From an uncultured Pluralibacter sp. (GTDB lineage: Bacteria; Pseudomonadota; Gammaproteobacteria; Enterobacterales; Enterobacteriaceae): DNA of 64,000 bases. The translations under genes and the position numbers were made by a program. A model generated the notes under the pieces. The model had not been told where the DNA came from. It made no database searches and saw nothing but the letters and a program-made list of their open reading frames with translations. The stretch lies in contig NZ_CAJYMB010000014.1 of NCBI RefSeq assembly GCF_913775985.1, positions 1 to 64,000 on the forward strand. Reading direction: 5' to 3'. Of this stretch, positions 24,065-34,450 are shown one piece after another (position 1 is the first letter of the stretch; every line of letters starts with the position of its first letter).

Positions 24065-24637
24065 CTACGGCAGAACTTTTGCGGAGAGGATAACAACCGG
24101 CTTGGACGGCACATTCTGGAACGGGCCGACATCATGAGTGGCAACCTGAGAGATCTTATCGGCCACTTCCATACCTTTGACCACCTTGCCAAATACCGCA
24201 TAGCCAAAATCACGCTGGCCGTGGTCGAGGAAAGCGTTGTCCGCAACGTTGATAAAGAACTGGCTGGTGGCGCTGTCTTTGTCGGCGGTGCGCGCCATGG
24301 AGATGGTGCCGCGGGTGTTGCGCAGACCGTTATCGGCTTCGTTCTTGATAGGCGGGTTCGGCTTCTTCTGCTGCATGTCGGTGTTAAAGCCGCCGCCCTG
24401 GATCATAAAGCCCGGAATGACGCGATGGAAGGTCGTGTTGTTGTAGAACCCGCTGTTAACGTAGCTGACGAAATTCTCAACGGATACAGGAGCTTTCTGG
24501 CTATTCAGTTCCAGCTCGATGTTGCCGGCAGAGGTAGTGAGCAGCACGTGGGGGTCCGCTTTCGCCGCCAGCGCCGCAGGCGTAACGGCCGACATAGTCA
24601 GTACAGCCGCGGCTGCAGCGAGGGTTAATTTGAACAT
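24065..24637 (-). CDS. ppiA: Periplasmic peptidyl-prolyl cis-trans isomerase A (cyclophilin)
   Basis: PpiA isomerises prolyl bonds in the periplasm. The 190-residue precursor has a signal peptide ending PAALAAKA (cleavage near residue 24) and the cyclophilin core: [38 protein letters not shown] and [14 protein letters not shown]. It is read leftward, with a perfect CRP box upstream; E. coli ppiA is known to have CRP-controlled promoters. Confidence 0.96.
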   Translation of the reverse strand: MFKLTLAAAAAVLTMSAVTPAALAAKADPHVLLTTSAGNIELELNSQKAPVSVENFVSYVNSGFYNNTTFHRVIPGFMIQGGGFNTDMQQKKPNPPIKNEADNGLRNTRGTISMARTADKDSATSQFFINVADNAFLDHGQRDFGYAVFGKVVKGMEVADKISQVATHDVGPFQNVPSKPVVILSAKVLP

Positions 24638-24768
24638 GTAAATTCCTTAGACAGTGCGGATAAGATCGCGAATTGCCTGATTCTAAAAGGCGTTTGTTTT
24701 TCAAACCAGCCTTTTACTAAAGTTTACTTAGCAGACACAGTTTTTACTTATCACTGCGAAGCCTTATT

Positions 24769-24784
24769 TGTGATTCAAATCACA
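24769..24784. promoter_or_regulatory. Perfect CRP box between ppiA and tsgA
   Basis: TGTGATTCAAATCACA matches TGTGA-N6-TCACA at all ten fixed positions. It stands 132 bases before ppiA and 118 before the divergent tsgA, so it could serve either gene. Confidence 0.85.
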
Positions 24785-24901
24785 CAAAAGGATTAATGAT
24801 TTCACGAATTTCATAATAAACATTTCACCGCGTCACTCGAATGCATAAAATCTGCCCACCCGCGCGGCGGTACCGCGTTCTTCCTTGCAAACAGGCCAGT
24901 C

Positions 24902-26086
24902 ATGACTAACAGCAACCGTATTAAGCTCACATGGATCAGCTTCTTCTCGTACGCGCTTACCGGCGCGCTGGTGATCGTCACCGGCATGGTAATGGGCAAT
25001 ATTGCCGATTATTTCCATATGCCGGTCTCAAGCATGAGCAACACCTTCACCTTTCTCAACGCCGGGATCCTAATCTCAATTTTTCTCAATGCGTGGCTGA
25101 TGGAGATTGTGCCGCTGAAAACCCAGCTACGGTTTGGCTTTGTGCTGATGCTACTGGCCCTCGCCGGGCTGATGTTTAGCCACAGCCTGACGCTGTTCTC
25201 CGCCGCCATGTTCGTGCTGGGGCTGGTGAGCGGCATCACCATGTCCATCGGCACTTTTCTTATTACCCATATGTACGAGGGGCGGCAGCGCGGCGCGCGG
25301 CTGCTGTTTACCGACTCGTTTTTCAGCATGGCCGGCATGATCTTTCCGATGGTGGCGGCCTGGCTGCTGGCGCGCACCATTGAGTGGTACTGGGTCTACG
25401 CCTGCATTGGCATCATTTACCTGGCTATCTTTATCCTCACCTTCGGCTGTGAATTTCCGCTGCTGGGCAAAAAAGCCGCGCAGCCGGATGTGCCGCAGGT
25501 GAAAGAAAAGTGGGGCGTTGGCGTACTGTTCCTGTCCGTTGCCGCGCTGTGCTACATCCTCGGCCAGCTGGGCTTTATCTCCTGGGTACCGCAGTACGCA
25601 CAGGGACTGGGCATGAGCCTCGGCGACGCCGGCAAGCTGGTAAGCGACTTCTGGATGTCTTACATGGTGGGGATGTGGGTGTTCAGCTTCGCGCTGCGCT
25701 TCTTCGATCTGCAGCGCATTTTGACCGGGCTGGCGGGACTGGCCGCCGTGCTGATGTACCTGTTTATTCACGGCGCGCCGGAGCACATGGCGTGGTACAT
25801 TCTGGCGCTGGGCTTCTTTTCCAGCGCCATTTATACCTCAATCATCACGCTGGGCTCGCTGCAAACCCGCGTGGCCTCGCCGAAGCTGGTTAACTTCGTC
25901 CTGACCTGCGGGACCATCGGCACCATGCTGACCTTTGTGGTTACCGCGCCCATTGTGGCCGCTTACGGCACCAAACCCGCCCTGATGACCGCCAACGGCC
26001 TGTATGCCGTGGTCTTCGTGATGTGCTTCGCGCTGGGCTTTGTGAGCCGCCACCGCCAGCATAACGCGGCGCCAGCGGCACACTAA
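24902..26086 (+). CDS. tsgA: MFS-type transporter TsgA
   Basis: TsgA is a major facilitator superfamily membrane protein linked in Salmonella to tellurite and selenite effects; its substrate is unknown. The 394-residue protein has about 12 hydrophobic segments and an MFS-like half-domain boundary near residue 195-205 ([20 protein letters not shown]). The start ATG is at 24902. It is convergent with the codA-like gene; a hairpin at 26095-26120 lies between the stop codons. Confidence 0.94.
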   Translation: MTNSNRIKLTWISFFSYALTGALVIVTGMVMGNIADYFHMPVSSMSNTFTFLNAGILISIFLNAWLMEIVPLKTQLRFGFVLMLLALAGLMFSHSLTLFSAAMFVLGLVSGITMSIGTFLITHMYEGRQRGARLLFTDSFFSMAGMIFPMVAAWLLARTIEWYWVYACIGIIYLAIFILTFGCEFPLLGKKAAQPDVPQVKEKWGVGVLFLSVAALCYILGQLGFISWVPQYAQGLGMSLGDAGKLVSDFWMSYMVGMWVFSFALRFFDLQRILTGLAGLAAVLMYLFIHGAPEHMAWYILALGFFSSAIYTSIITLGSLQTRVASPKLVNFVLTCGTIGTMLTFVVTAPIVAAYGTKPALMTANGLYAVVFVMCFALGFVSRHRQHNAAPAAH

Positions 26087-26094
26087 ATACCCGG

Positions 26095-26120
26095 GCCCCT
26101 TTACTCCTGCGTGAAGGGGC
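26095..26120. terminator. Hairpin at the tsgA/codA convergent junction
   Basis: GCCCCTT (26095-26101) pairs with AAGGGGC (26114-26120), extended inward by three more pairs. It covers the codA stop codon and last codons, so it partly overlaps coding sequence. No long U run is present. Confidence 0.5.
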
Positions 26121-27408
26121 TATTGCGGGTGAAGAAAAGCTCCTCGCCGCCGCTATCCGTCTGTACCCACGTCTGGGCCAGTTGGGTGGTGGCGATAACC
26201 CGGCCCTGACGAATTGACCAGCGCACCGGCACCTGGCAGCGCACCGCTTCGAAACCGTTCTCCGCCGGCAGGATCACCAGGTTCGCCACTTTCCCTTCCT
26301 CAATACCGTAGTCGTCCACGCCGAAGGTACGGGCGCTGTTGTGGGTAATCAGGTTCAGACCGTCGTTAATCTGCTGATAACCCATCAGCTGGCACACGTG
26401 CAGCCCCATATGCAGCACTTGCAGCATGTTGCCGGTACCGAGCGGATACCAGGGATCGAACACATCATCGTGGCCGAAGCAGACGTTAATCCCGGCATTC
26501 ATCAGCTCTTTCACCCGGGTAATGCCGCGGCGCTTTGGATAATCGTCAAAGCGACCCTGCAAGTGGATATTCACCAGCGGGTTAGCGACAAAGTTGATGC
26601 CCGACATCTTCAGCAAGCGGAAAAGACGCGACGTGTAGGCGCCGTTATAGGAGTGCATGGCGGTAGTGTGGCTGGCGGTGACCCGGTGGCCGATACCCTC
26701 TTTCAGCGCCAGCGCCGCAACGGTTTCCACAAAACGCGACTGCTCGTCGTCGATCTCATCGCAGTGGATGTCCAGCGGGCGGTCGTACTTTTTCGCCAGC
26801 GCAAACGCGATATGCAGCGACTCAACGCCGTACTCGCGGGTGAATTCAAAGTGCGGGATCGCGCCGACCACGTCCGCGCCGAGCTCCAGCGCTTTCTCCA
26901 GCAGCGCCGCGCCGTTCGGATAGGAGAGAATGCCCTCCTGCGGAAACGCCACAATCTGTAGTTCAACCCACGGCGCCACTTCGGCTTTCACCTCCAGCAT
27001 CGCTTTTAGCGCGGTCAGCGTCGGATCCGACACGTCGACGTGGGTACGCACAAACTGAATACCGTTGGCGATTTGCCACTTCAGGGTTTTCCACGCCCGC
27101 GCCTTCACATCCTCGTGGGTGAGCATCGCCTTGCGCTCGGCCCAGCGTTCAATACCCTCAAACAGCGTGCCGGACTGGTTCCAGTTCGGCTCACCGGCGG
27201 TCTGAGTGGTGTCCAGGTGAATATGGGGCTCGATAAACGGCGGGATCGCCAGACCACCGCGGGCGTTGAGGATTTCGGCACTCTCATGACGGCTTTCACC
27301 CATTGGCGCGATGCTGTGAAAACGCCCTTCCTCGATACCGAGCTGCCATAAACCTTCGCGTCCCGGCAGCCGGACGTTTTCAATAAACCAAAGTGGTGTC
27401 GAACTCAT
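26101..27408 (-). CDS. codA: Cytosine deaminase
   Basis: Cytosine deaminase converts cytosine to uracil and ammonia in pyrimidine salvage. The 435-residue protein has the amidohydrolase metal motif EPHIHLD (His62, His64), HCDEIDDE with His216 and Glu219, His248 in ASHTTAMHS, and FGHDD with Asp315, all in the places seen in E. coli CodA. The segment from [18 protein letters not shown] onward closely follows CodA. The ATG at 27408 follows GGAGACAAAT. No codB permease is adjacent; E. coli carries codBA elsewhere. Substrate range is not settled by sequence. Confidence 0.88.
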   Translation of the reverse strand: MSSTPLWFIENVRLPGREGLWQLGIEEGRFHSIAPMGESRHESAEILNARGGLAIPPFIEPHIHLDTTQTAGEPNWNQSGTLFEGIERWAERKAMLTHEDVKARAWKTLKWQIANGIQFVRTHVDVSDPTLTALKAMLEVKAEVAPWVELQIVAFPQEGILSYPNGAALLEKALELGADVVGAIPHFEFTREYGVESLHIAFALAKKYDRPLDIHCDEIDDEQSRFVETVAALALKEGIGHRVTASHTTAMHSYNGAYTSRLFRLLKMSGINFVANPLVNIHLQGRFDDYPKRRGITRVKELMNAGINVCFGHDDVFDPWYPLGTGNMLQVLHMGLHVCQLMGYQQINDGLNLITHNSARTFGVDDYGIEEGKVANLVILPAENGFEAVRCQVPVRWSIRQGRVIATTQLAQTWVQTDSGGEELFFTRNSPFTQE

Positions 27409-27543
27409 TATTTGTCTCCAGTCTCTTTCAATCTCAGCGCTGACGCTCGTGCAGCTCAAAGCGCTCAATTTGTCTAAAAAAGCGTCAGAAATAAAAGTGG
27501 TGTTAATTCCGTAAGTTACAAAAACACTTCTAAATCAATCATA

Positions 27544-27559
27544 TACTCATTAAGTGGTA
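27544..27559. promoter_or_regulatory. NarL/NarP 7-2-7 site of nirB
   Basis: TACTCAT-TA-AGTGGTA is an inverted pair of heptamers fitting TACYYMT with a two-base gap. It is centred at about -69.5 relative to the predicted nirB start, the position used in E. coli for nitrate/nitrite activation. Confidence 0.8.
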
Positions 27560-27572
27560 GGTCTGGTCGAAA

Positions 27573-27586
27573 TTGATGCACATCAA
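27573..27586. promoter_or_regulatory. FNR site of the nirB promoter
   Basis: TTGATGCACATCAA matches TTGAT-N4-ATCAA perfectly. Its centre (27579.5) is 41.5 bases before a start at about 27621, and a -10 box TAAGGT lies at 27608-27613. This is a class II FNR promoter, active without oxygen. Confidence 0.9.
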
Positions 27587-27644
27587 TAAACCCCGTAGCT
27601 GAATCGTTAAGGTAAGCAGTAATAGAAAAGAAATCGAGGCAAAA

Positions 27645-30188
27645 ATGAGCAAAGTCAGACTCGCTATTATCGGTAACGGCATGGTCGGCCACCGCTTTAT
27701 TGAAGATCTTATCGATAAAGCGCCTGCCGATGGGTTCGATATTACCGTTTTTTGTGAAGAACCCCGCATCGCCTATGACCGCGTGCATCTGTCATCCTAC
27801 TTCTCTCACCATACCGCAGAAGAGCTCTCCCTGGTACGGGAAGGTTTTTACGAAAAGCACGGCATCAAAGTGCTGGTGGGCGAGCGCGCTATCACCATCA
27901 ACCGCCAGGAGAAGGTTATCCACTCCAGCGCCGGGCGGACCGTATTCTACGACAAATTGATCATGGCAACCGGATCCTATCCGTGGATCCCGCCAATTAA
28001 AGGCTCTGACACGCAGGACTGCTTCGTTTACCGCACCATTGAAGATCTCAACGCCATTGAAGCCTGCGCCCGCCGCAGCAAGCGCGGCGCGGTGGTCGGC
28101 GGCGGCCTGCTGGGCCTTGAAGCCGCGGGTGCCCTGAAAAACCTCGGTGTAGAAACCCACGTTATCGAATTCGCGCCGATGCTGATGGCCGAACAGCTGG
28201 ACCAGATGGGTGGCGAGCAGCTCAAGCGCAAAATTGAAAGCATGGGCGTGCGGGTACACACCCGCAAAAACACGCAAGAGATTGTCCAGCAGGGCAGCGA
28301 AGCGCGCAAAACCATGCGCTTTGCCGACGGCAGCGAGCTGGAAGTGGACTTCATCGTCTTCTCAACCGGCATCCGCCCGCGCGATAAGCTGGCTACCCAG
28401 TGCGGACTGGCCACCGGCCAGCGCGGCGGGATTATGGTTAACGACCGCTGCCAGACGTCCGACCCTGACATCTACGCCATCGGCGAGTGCGCCAACTGGA
28501 ACAACCACGTATACGGTCTTGTCGCACCGGGCTACAAAATGGCGCAGGTTGCCGTCGACCACATTCTCGGCAATGAAAACGTCTTTGAAGGTGCCGATCT
28601 CAGCGCCAAGCTGAAGCTGTTGGGCGTGGACGTAGGCGGTATCGGCGACGCGCACGGCCGCACGCCGGGCGCGCGCAGCTACGTCTATCTTGATGAAAGA
28701 AGCGAAACCTACAAGCGCCTGATCGTTAGCGCCGACAACAAAACGCTGCTCGGCGCCGTACTGGTAGGCGACACCACCGACTTCGGTAACCTGCTGCAGC
28801 TGGTGCTGAACGCCATTGAGCTGCCGGAGAACCCGGACTCGCTGATCCTGCCTGCCCATGCGGCGGGCGGTAAACCGGCGATTGGCGTCGACAAACTGCC
28901 GGACAGCGCGCAGATCTGCTCCTGTTTTGACGTGACCAAAGGCGATCTGATTAGCGCCATCAACAAGGGCTGCCACACCGTCGCGGCGCTGAAAGCCGAA
29001 ACCAAAGCCGGCACCGGCTGCGGCGGCTGCATCCCGCTGGTAACCCAGGTACTGAACGCCGAGCTGGCAAAACAGGGCATCGAAGTTAACAGCAACCTGT
29101 GCGAACACTTTGCCTGGTCGCGCCAGGAGCTGTACCACCTGATCCGCGTCGAGGGCATTAAAACCTTTGACGAGCTGCTGCAAAAGCACGGCCAGGGCTA
29201 CGGCTGTGAAGTCTGTAAACCTACCGTGGGTTCGCTGCTGGCCTCCTGCTGGAACGAATATGTTCTGAAGCCGGAAAATGTGGCGCTGCAGGATACCAAC
29301 GATAACTTCCTCGCCAATATCCAGAAAGACGGCACCTATTCGGTGATCCCGCGCTCGGCGGGGGGTGAAATTACCCCGGAAGGGCTGATGACCGTGGGGC
29401 GCATCGCGCGCGAGTTTAATCTGTACACCAAAATCACCGGCTCCCAGCGTATCGGCCTGTTCGGCGCGCAGAAAGACGATCTGCCGGAAATCTGGCGCCA
29501 GCTTATTGATGCCGGTTTTGAAACCGGACACGCCTATGCCAAAGCGCTGCGGATGGCGAAAACCTGCGTCGGCAGCACCTGGTGCCGCTACGGCGTGGGC
29601 GACAGCGTGGGCTTCGGCGTCGAGCTGGAAAACCGCTACAAGGGCATCCGCACGCCGCACAAAATGAAGTTCGGCGTTTCGGGCTGCACCCGTGAATGTG
29701 CCGAAGCGCAGGGTAAAGACGTCGGCATTATCGCTACCGAGAAAGGCTGGAACCTGTATGTGTGCGGCAACGGCGGGATGAAGCCGCGCCACGCCGACCT
29801 GCTGGCGGCCGATCTGGATCGCGATACGCTTATCGCCTATCTCGACCGCTTCATGATGTTCTACATCCGCACCGCCGATAAACTCACCCGCACCGCGCCG
29901 TGGCTGGAAAACCTGGAGGGCGGCATCGACTATCTGAAAGCGGTCATTATCGACGATAAGCTTGGTCTTAACGCTCAGCTGGAAGAAGAGATGGCCCGCC
30001 TGCGCGCCGCCTTCGCCTGCGAGTGGACCGAAACCGTGAATCATCCGGCAGCGCAGGGACGCTTCAAACACTTTATCAACAGCGACCAGCGCGATCCCAA
30101 CGTGCAGATCGTCCCTGAACGTGAACAGCATCGCCCGGCCACGCCCTACGAGCGTATCCCGGTGACGCTGGTGGAGGAAAACGTATGA
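27645..30188 (+). CDS. nirB: NADH-dependent nitrite reductase large subunit
   Basis: NirB reduces nitrite to ammonium in the cytoplasm using NADH. The 847-residue protein has an N-terminal FAD/NAD(P)H oxidoreductase domain (GNGMVGHRFIEDL; GGGLLGLEAAGALK), a BFD-like [2Fe-2S] region (CSCFDVTKG ... CGGC) and the C-terminal sulfite/nitrite reductase domain. The siroheme/4Fe-4S cysteines are Cys641, Cys647, Cys681 and Cys685 (C-x5-C, C-x3-C). It overlaps nirD by ATGA. FNR and NarL sites upstream give anaerobic, nitrite-responsive control. Confidence 0.97.
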   Translation: MSKVRLAIIGNGMVGHRFIEDLIDKAPADGFDITVFCEEPRIAYDRVHLSSYFSHHTAEELSLVREGFYEKHGIKVLVGERAITINRQEKVIHSSAGRTVFYDKLIMATGSYPWIPPIKGSDTQDCFVYRTIEDLNAIEACARRSKRGAVVGGGLLGLEAAGALKNLGVETHVIEFAPMLMAEQLDQMGGEQLKRKIESMGVRVHTRKNTQEIVQQGSEARKTMRFADGSELEVDFIVFSTGIRPRDKLATQCGLATGQRGGIMVNDRCQTSDPDIYAIGECANWNNHVYGLVAPGYKMAQVAVDHILGNENVFEGADLSAKLKLLGVDVGGIGDAHGRTPGARSYVYLDERSETYKRLIVSADNKTLLGAVLVGDTTDFGNLLQLVLNAIELPENPDSLILPAHAAGGKPAIGVDKLPDSAQICSCFDVTKGDLISAINKGCHTVAALKAETKAGTGCGGCIPLVTQVLNAELAKQGIEVNSNLCEHFAWSRQELYHLIRVEGIKTFDELLQKHGQGYGCEVCKPTVGSLLASCWNEYVLKPENVALQDTNDNFLANIQKDGTYSVIPRSAGGEITPEGLMTVGRIAREFNLYTKITGSQRIGLFGAQKDDLPEIWRQLIDAGFETGHAYAKALRMAKTCVGSTWCRYGVGDSVGFGVELENRYKGIRTPHKMKFGVSGCTRECAEAQGKDVGIIATEKGWNLYVCGNGGMKPRHADLLAADLDRDTLIAYLDRFMMFYIRTADKLTRTAPWLENLEGGIDYLKAVIIDDKLGLNAQLEEEMARLRAAFACEWTETVNHPAAQGRFKHFINSDQRDPNVQIVPEREQHRPATPYERIPVTLVEENV

Positions 30189-30511
30189 ACCAGTGGGTAG
30201 ATATCTGCAACATCGATGCGATTTTACCGGCAACGGGCGTCTGCGCCCTGCTTGGCAATAAGCAGGTGGCCATCTTCCGGCCCTATCACGACGATCGGGT
30301 GTACGCCATCAGCAACGTCGATCCGTTCTTTGAATCCAGCGTGCTTTCCCGCGGGCTGATCGCCGAACACGACGGCGAGCTGTGGGTTGCCAGCCCGCTG
30401 AAGAAACAGCGCTTTCGCCTGAGCGACGGCCTGTGCATGGAAGACGCCAGCCACTCCGTGTCACATTTCGATGTGCGCGTTAAGGACGGTCAGGTACAAT
30501 TAAAAGCCTGA
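30185..30511 (+). CDS. nirD: Nitrite reductase small subunit
   Basis: NirD is the small partner of NirB, with a Rieske-like fold; the enterobacterial form lacks the cluster-binding Cys/His pairs. The 108-residue product (MNQWVDICNIDAILPATGVC) has the normal length. Its ATG overlaps the nirB stop. In E. coli nirC follows; here a hairpin and then cysG follow instead. Confidence 0.95.
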   Translation: MNQWVDICNIDAILPATGVCALLGNKQVAIFRPYHDDRVYAISNVDPFFESSVLSRGLIAEHDGELWVASPLKKQRFRLSDGLCMEDASHSVSHFDVRVKDGQVQLKA

Positions 30512-30516
30512 TCCCC

Positions 30517-30541
30517 CGCCGGCGGCGCTCTGCCGCCGGCG
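30517..30541 (+). terminator. GC-rich hairpin between nirD and cysG
   Basis: CGCCGGCGGC (30517-30526) and GCCGCCGGCG (30532-30541) form a perfect 10-base stem with a five-base loop. Only TTGCTTCC follows, so termination may be partial, leaving cysG co-transcribed with nirBD. It occupies the place of nirC. Confidence 0.6.
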
Positions 30542-30571
30542 TTGCTTCCACCGCCTGAGAGAACGCTTCCC

Positions 30572-31945
30572 ATGGACCACCTTCCCATTTTCTGCCAGCT
30601 GCGCAACCGCGACTGCCTGCTCGTCGGCGGCGGTGATGTCGCCGAGCGCAAAGCCCGCCTGCTGCTGGATGCCGGCGCTCGCCTGACGGTTAACGCGCTG
30701 GCGTTCGCGCCGCAGTTTCAGGTCTGGGCCAGCGCCGGTATGCTAACGCTGGTGGAAGGGGCCTTCGACGAGGCGCTGCTGGATAAAAGCTGGCTGGTGA
30801 TTGCCGCCACCGATGACGACGGGGTCAACAACCGGGTGAGCGAGGCCGCCGAGCGGCGGCGCATCTTCTGCAACGTGGTGGACGCGCCGAAGCAGGCCAG
30901 CTTTATCATGCCGTCAATCATTGACCGTTCGCCGCTGATGGTGGCCGTCTCTTCCGGTGGCACCTCGCCGGTGCTGGCGCGCCTGCTGCGCGAAAAGCTG
31001 GAGGCGATTTTGCCTCAGCATCTCGGGCAGGTGGCCGCTTACGCCGGCAAGCTGCGGGCGCGGGTGAAGCAGACCTTCGCCAGCGTCAGCGAGCGCCGCC
31101 GCTTCTGGGAAAAGTTCTTCGTTAACGACCGGCTTGCCCAGTCGCTGGCGAACCAGGACGCGCAGGCAGTTACTGACACTACCGAGCAGCTACTTAGCGA
31201 GCCGCTGGAACACCGCGGCGAAGTGGTGCTGGTAGGCGCCGGGCCGGGAGATGCCGGGCTGCTGACGCTAAAAGGGCTGCAGCAAATTCAGCAGGCCGAC
31301 ATCGTGGTCTACGATCGTCTGGTTTCCGATGAGATCATGAACCTGGTGCGCCGCGACGCTGACCGGGTTTTCGTCGGCAAGCGTGCCGGCTACCACTGCG
31401 TGCCCCAGGAGGAGATTAACCAGATCCTGCTGCGGGAAGCGCAGAAGGGCAAGCGCGTGGTACGTCTGAAGGGCGGCGATCCGTTTATCTTCGGGCGGGG
31501 CGGCGAGGAGCTGGAGACCTTATGCGAGGCGGGCATTCCCTTCTCCGTGGTCCCGGGTATCACCGCAGCCTCCGGCTGCTCCGCCTACGCGGGTATTCCC
31601 CTGACCCACCGGGATTATGCCCAGAGCGTGCGGCTGGTTACCGGCCACTTGAAAACCGGCAGCGAGCTGGGCTGGCAAAATCTGGCCGCCGATAAGCAGA
31701 CGCTGGTGTTCTATATGGGGCTTAACCAGGCAACGACCATCGCCGAAAAGCTGATGGAGCACGGTATGTCGGCGGAGATGCCGGTAGCGCTGGTGGAAAA
31801 CGGCACGGCGATAAAGCAGCGCGTGGTGGCGGGCACGTTACGGGAGCTGGGCGCGCTGGCGCAGCAGGTAGAGAGTCCGTCGCTGATTATTGTCGGGCCG
31901 GTAGTGGCCCTGCGGGATAAGCTGAACTGGTTTTCAAACCACTAG
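30572..31945 (+). CDS. cysG: Siroheme synthase CysG
   Basis: CysG makes siroheme from uroporphyrinogen III: SAM-dependent methylation, NAD-dependent oxidation and iron insertion. The 457-residue protein has the N-terminal dehydrogenase/ferrochelatase domain ([29 protein letters not shown]) and the C-terminal methyltransferase domain ([22 protein letters not shown]). The start [10 protein letters not shown] gives the E. coli length. Siroheme is the NirB cofactor, so the link to nirBD is functional. Confidence 0.96.
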   Translation: MDHLPIFCQLRNRDCLLVGGGDVAERKARLLLDAGARLTVNALAFAPQFQVWASAGMLTLVEGAFDEALLDKSWLVIAATDDDGVNNRVSEAAERRRIFCNVVDAPKQASFIMPSIIDRSPLMVAVSSGGTSPVLARLLREKLEAILPQHLGQVAAYAGKLRARVKQTFASVSERRRFWEKFFVNDRLAQSLANQDAQAVTDTTEQLLSEPLEHRGEVVLVGAGPGDAGLLTLKGLQQIQQADIVVYDRLVSDEIMNLVRRDADRVFVGKRAGYHCVPQEEINQILLREAQKGKRVVRLKGGDPFIFGRGGEELETLCEAGIPFSVVPGITAASGCSAYAGIPLTHRDYAQSVRLVTGHLKTGSELGWQNLAADKQTLVFYMGLNQATTIAEKLMEHGMSAEMPVALVENGTAIKQRVVAGTLRELGALAQQVESPSLIIVGPVVALRDKLNWFSNH

Positions 31946-31965
31946 CGAGCAGTTTCAGGAAATGC

Positions 31966-31992
31966 GCTGCCGGGCGAGAGCCGTCCGGCAGC
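31966..31992. terminator. Hairpin between convergent cysG and trpS
   Basis: GCTGCCGG (31966-31973) and CCGGCAGC (31985-31992) form an 8-base stem extendable by two pairs. It resembles a single REP/PU-like unit or a shared transcript end; no U run follows. Confidence 0.5.
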
Positions 31993-32001
31993 TTAACAGG
32001 A

Positions 32002-33006
32002 TTACGGACGGGCCACGAAACCGATGGCCTCGTACACCGCGCTCAGGGTTTTCGACGCCTGCGCGCTGGCTTTTTCCGCCCCCTCTTTCATCACCTTCTG
32101 CAGGAAAGCTTCATCGCCGCGATAGCGGTTAAAGCGCTCCTGAATATCCGTCAGCATGCCGGCAACCGCCTCGGCGACTTCACCCTTCAGGTGGCCGTAC
32201 ATCTTGCCGTCGAAGTGCTGCTCAAGTTCCGCAATGCTCTGGCCGGTAACGCCGGAGAGGATATCCAGCAGGTTAGAAACGCCCGCTTTGTTTTTCAGAT
32301 CGTAGCGCACCACCGGCGGCTCGTCGGAATCAGTCACCGCACGCTTAATTTTCTTCACCACCGCTTTCGGATCTTCCAGCAGGCCGATAACGTTGTTGCG
32401 GTTATCGTCGGACTTGGACATCTTCTTGGTCGGCTCAAGCAGGGACATTACGCGCGCGCCGGATTTCGGAATGAACGGTTCCGGCACTGTGAAAATATCA
32501 CCGTAGATGGCGTTAAAGCGCTGGGCGATATCGCGGCTCAGCTCCAGGTGCTGCTTCTGATCTTCACCAACCGGTACCTGCGTGGTCTGGTACAGCAGAA
32601 TATCTGCCGCCATCAGCACCGGATAGTCAAACAGGCCGGCGTTGATGTTTTCCGCGTAGCGGGAGGATTTGTCTTTGAACTGGGTCATACGGCTCAGCTC
32701 GCCGAAGTAGGTATAGCAGTTCAGCGCCCAGCCGAGCTGCGCGTGCTCGGGCACGTGCGACTGTACGAAAATGGTGCTCTTCTCAGGATCGATACCACAG
32801 GCCAGGTACAGCGCCAGCGTATCCAGCGTTGCTTTACGCAGCGCGACGGGATCCTGACGCACGGTGATGGCGTGCTGGTCGACGATGCAGTAAATGCAGT
32901 GATAGTCATCCTGCATGCTCACCCACTGACGCAGCGCACCCATGTAGTTGCCAATGGTTAATTCACCGGACGGCTGTGCGCCACTGAAAACGATGGGTTT
33001 AGTCAT
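32002..33006 (-). CDS. trpS: Tryptophanyl-tRNA synthetase
   Basis: TrpS charges tRNA-Trp. The 334-residue class I synthetase has the HIGH-like motif TIGNYMGAL near residue 18 and KMSKS in [12 protein letters not shown] near 196. It is the last gene of the dam superoperon; its start overlaps the gph stop by 8 bases. In E. coli the frl/yhf cluster lies between cysG and trpS; here they are 56 bases apart. Confidence 0.97.
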   Translation of the reverse strand: MTKPIVFSGAQPSGELTIGNYMGALRQWVSMQDDYHCIYCIVDQHAITVRQDPVALRKATLDTLALYLACGIDPEKSTIFVQSHVPEHAQLGWALNCYTYFGELSRMTQFKDKSSRYAENINAGLFDYPVLMAADILLYQTTQVPVGEDQKQHLELSRDIAQRFNAIYGDIFTVPEPFIPKSGARVMSLLEPTKKMSKSDDNRNNVIGLLEDPKAVVKKIKRAVTDSDEPPVVRYDLKNKAGVSNLLDILSGVTGQSIAELEQHFDGKMYGHLKGEVAEAVAGMLTDIQERFNRYRGDEAFLQKVMKEGAEKASAQASKTLSAVYEAIGFVARP

Positions 33007-33760
33007 GATTCACTTCCTGAGTTTCACTTTTCGCGAGCCCGAGCGCGGGCATTAAGTCATCAAATCGATCGAAAACGACGTCCGGATTGCTGTCGGCAAT
33101 CGCTTCGCCATAGTTATAGCCGTAGGTCAGTCCCACGGAGCGGCATCCCGCCGCCGCCGCCGCCTGAATGTCATTGCGGGAATCACCCACAAACAGCAGC
33201 GCGTCCGGCGCGACGGAAAGGCGTTCGGCCATCAGAAGCAGCGGCTCCGGATGCGGTTTTTTATTCTGCACGTCATCGCCGCCGATAACCACGGAAAAAT
33301 AATGGTCAATACCGAGAGCAGCCAGAATAGGTGCAACGAACGGCGTCGGCTTGTTGGTTACCACGCCGAGCGGAATGCCTTTATCGTGCAGGGCCGCGAG
33401 AGTATCCGCCACTGCCGGGAACAGATAGCTGCCCTCTTCGGCGAACTCCGCGTAGTACTTGTCGAACAGCCTGCGCAGCATGCGCTGCTGCTCTTCCTGC
33501 GGGATATCCGCGGTATCAACGGCAGGCTTGCCGGACGCCGCACGCTGGCTGGCCCGCTCCTGCAGAGACCAGCTCAGGGCCCGCTGCATCAGCACGTCGG
33601 CACCGTTGCCAATCCAGGTCACGACGCGATCTTCCCCGGCTGTGGGCAGTTCCAGGGCGTACAGCGCGCTGTCTACTGCCGCCGTCAGGCCCGGCGCGCT
33701 GTCCACCAGCGTACCGTCGAGATCAAAAGCTACGCCGCGAGTGGTGGTTAAATCAGTCAT
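32999..33760 (-). CDS. gph: Phosphoglycolate phosphatase
   Basis: Gph hydrolyses 2-phosphoglycolate, formed in repair of 3'-phosphoglycolate DNA ends. The 253-residue HAD-family protein has motif [10 protein letters not shown] with Asp13 and Asp15, motif II VTNKP and motif [14 protein letters not shown]. It overlaps rpe by 8 bases and trpS by 8 bases, showing tight coupling in the superoperon. Confidence 0.96.
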   Translation of the reverse strand: MTDLTTTRGVAFDLDGTLVDSAPGLTAAVDSALYALELPTAGEDRVVTWIGNGADVLMQRALSWSLQERASQRAASGKPAVDTADIPQEEQQRMLRRLFDKYYAEFAEEGSYLFPAVADTLAALHDKGIPLGVVTNKPTPFVAPILAALGIDHYFSVVIGGDDVQNKKPHPEPLLLMAERLSVAPDALLFVGDSRNDIQAAAAAGCRSVGLTYGYNYGEAIADSNPDVVFDRFDDLMPALGLAKSETQEVNHD

Positions 33761-34430
33761 GGCTCACCTTCGCCAGCTCGCTGCGCATTTCGTCAATCAC
33801 AGTTTTGTAGTCCGGCTGGTCGAAGATGGCCGAGCCGGCCACGAACATATCCGCGCCCGCCGCGGCAATATCGTGAATGTTGCTGACCTTCACGCCGCCG
33901 TCCACTTCCAGGCGAATGTCGTAGCCAGAAGCGTCAATGCGGCGGCGGACTTCGCGCAGCTTGTCCAGCGTGTGCGGGATAAATGACTGTCCGCCGAAGC
34001 CCGGGTTAACCGACATCAGCAGAATGACGTCGAGCTTGTCCATCACGTAATCGAGATAGCTCAGGGGCGTTGCCGGGTTGAAGACCAGCCCGGCCTTACA
34101 GCCGTGCTCTTTAATCAGCTGCAGTGAGCGGTCAATGTGCTCGGAGGCTTCGGGATGGAAAGTGATAATGCTGGCGCCGGCGGCGGCAAAGTCCGGAATG
34201 ATGCGATCGACAGGTTTTACCATCAGGTGTACGTCAATCGGCGCGGTAATGCCGTAGCCGCGCAGCGCCTTCAGCACCATCGGGCCCATGGTCAGATTCG
34301 GTACATAGTGGTTGTCCATGACGTCGAAGTGAACGACGTCGCCGCCTGCGGCCAGCGCTTTCGCGGTATCTTCACCCAAGCGGGCAAAATCGGCCGACAG
34401 AATTGAAGGGGCAATCAAATACTGTTTCAT
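33753..34430 (-). CDS. rpe: Ribulose-phosphate 3-epimerase
   Basis: Rpe interconverts ribulose 5-phosphate and xylulose 5-phosphate in the pentose phosphate pathway. The 225-residue TIM-barrel protein has [32 protein letters not shown] and EVDGGV. GGAG six bases before MKQYLIAPS decides the start at 34430 rather than the codon six bases upstream. It lies 20 bases after dam. Confidence 0.97.
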   Translation of the reverse strand: MKQYLIAPSILSADFARLGEDTAKALAAGGDVVHFDVMDNHYVPNLTMGPMVLKALRGYGITAPIDVHLMVKPVDRIIPDFAAAGASIITFHPEASEHIDRSLQLIKEHGCKAGLVFNPATPLSYLDYVMDKLDVILLMSVNPGFGGQSFIPHTLDKLREVRRRIDASGYDIRLEVDGGVKVSNIHDIAAAGADMFVAGSAIFDQPDYKTVIDEMRSELAKVSHD

Positions 34431-34450
34431 CCGCATCTCCTTGAAAACGA

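Noticed and set aside
28362..30233. A 623-codon open frame antisense to nirB
   Set aside because: It lies wholly over nirB, shows no recognisable motif and reflects GC-rich codon use in the real gene.
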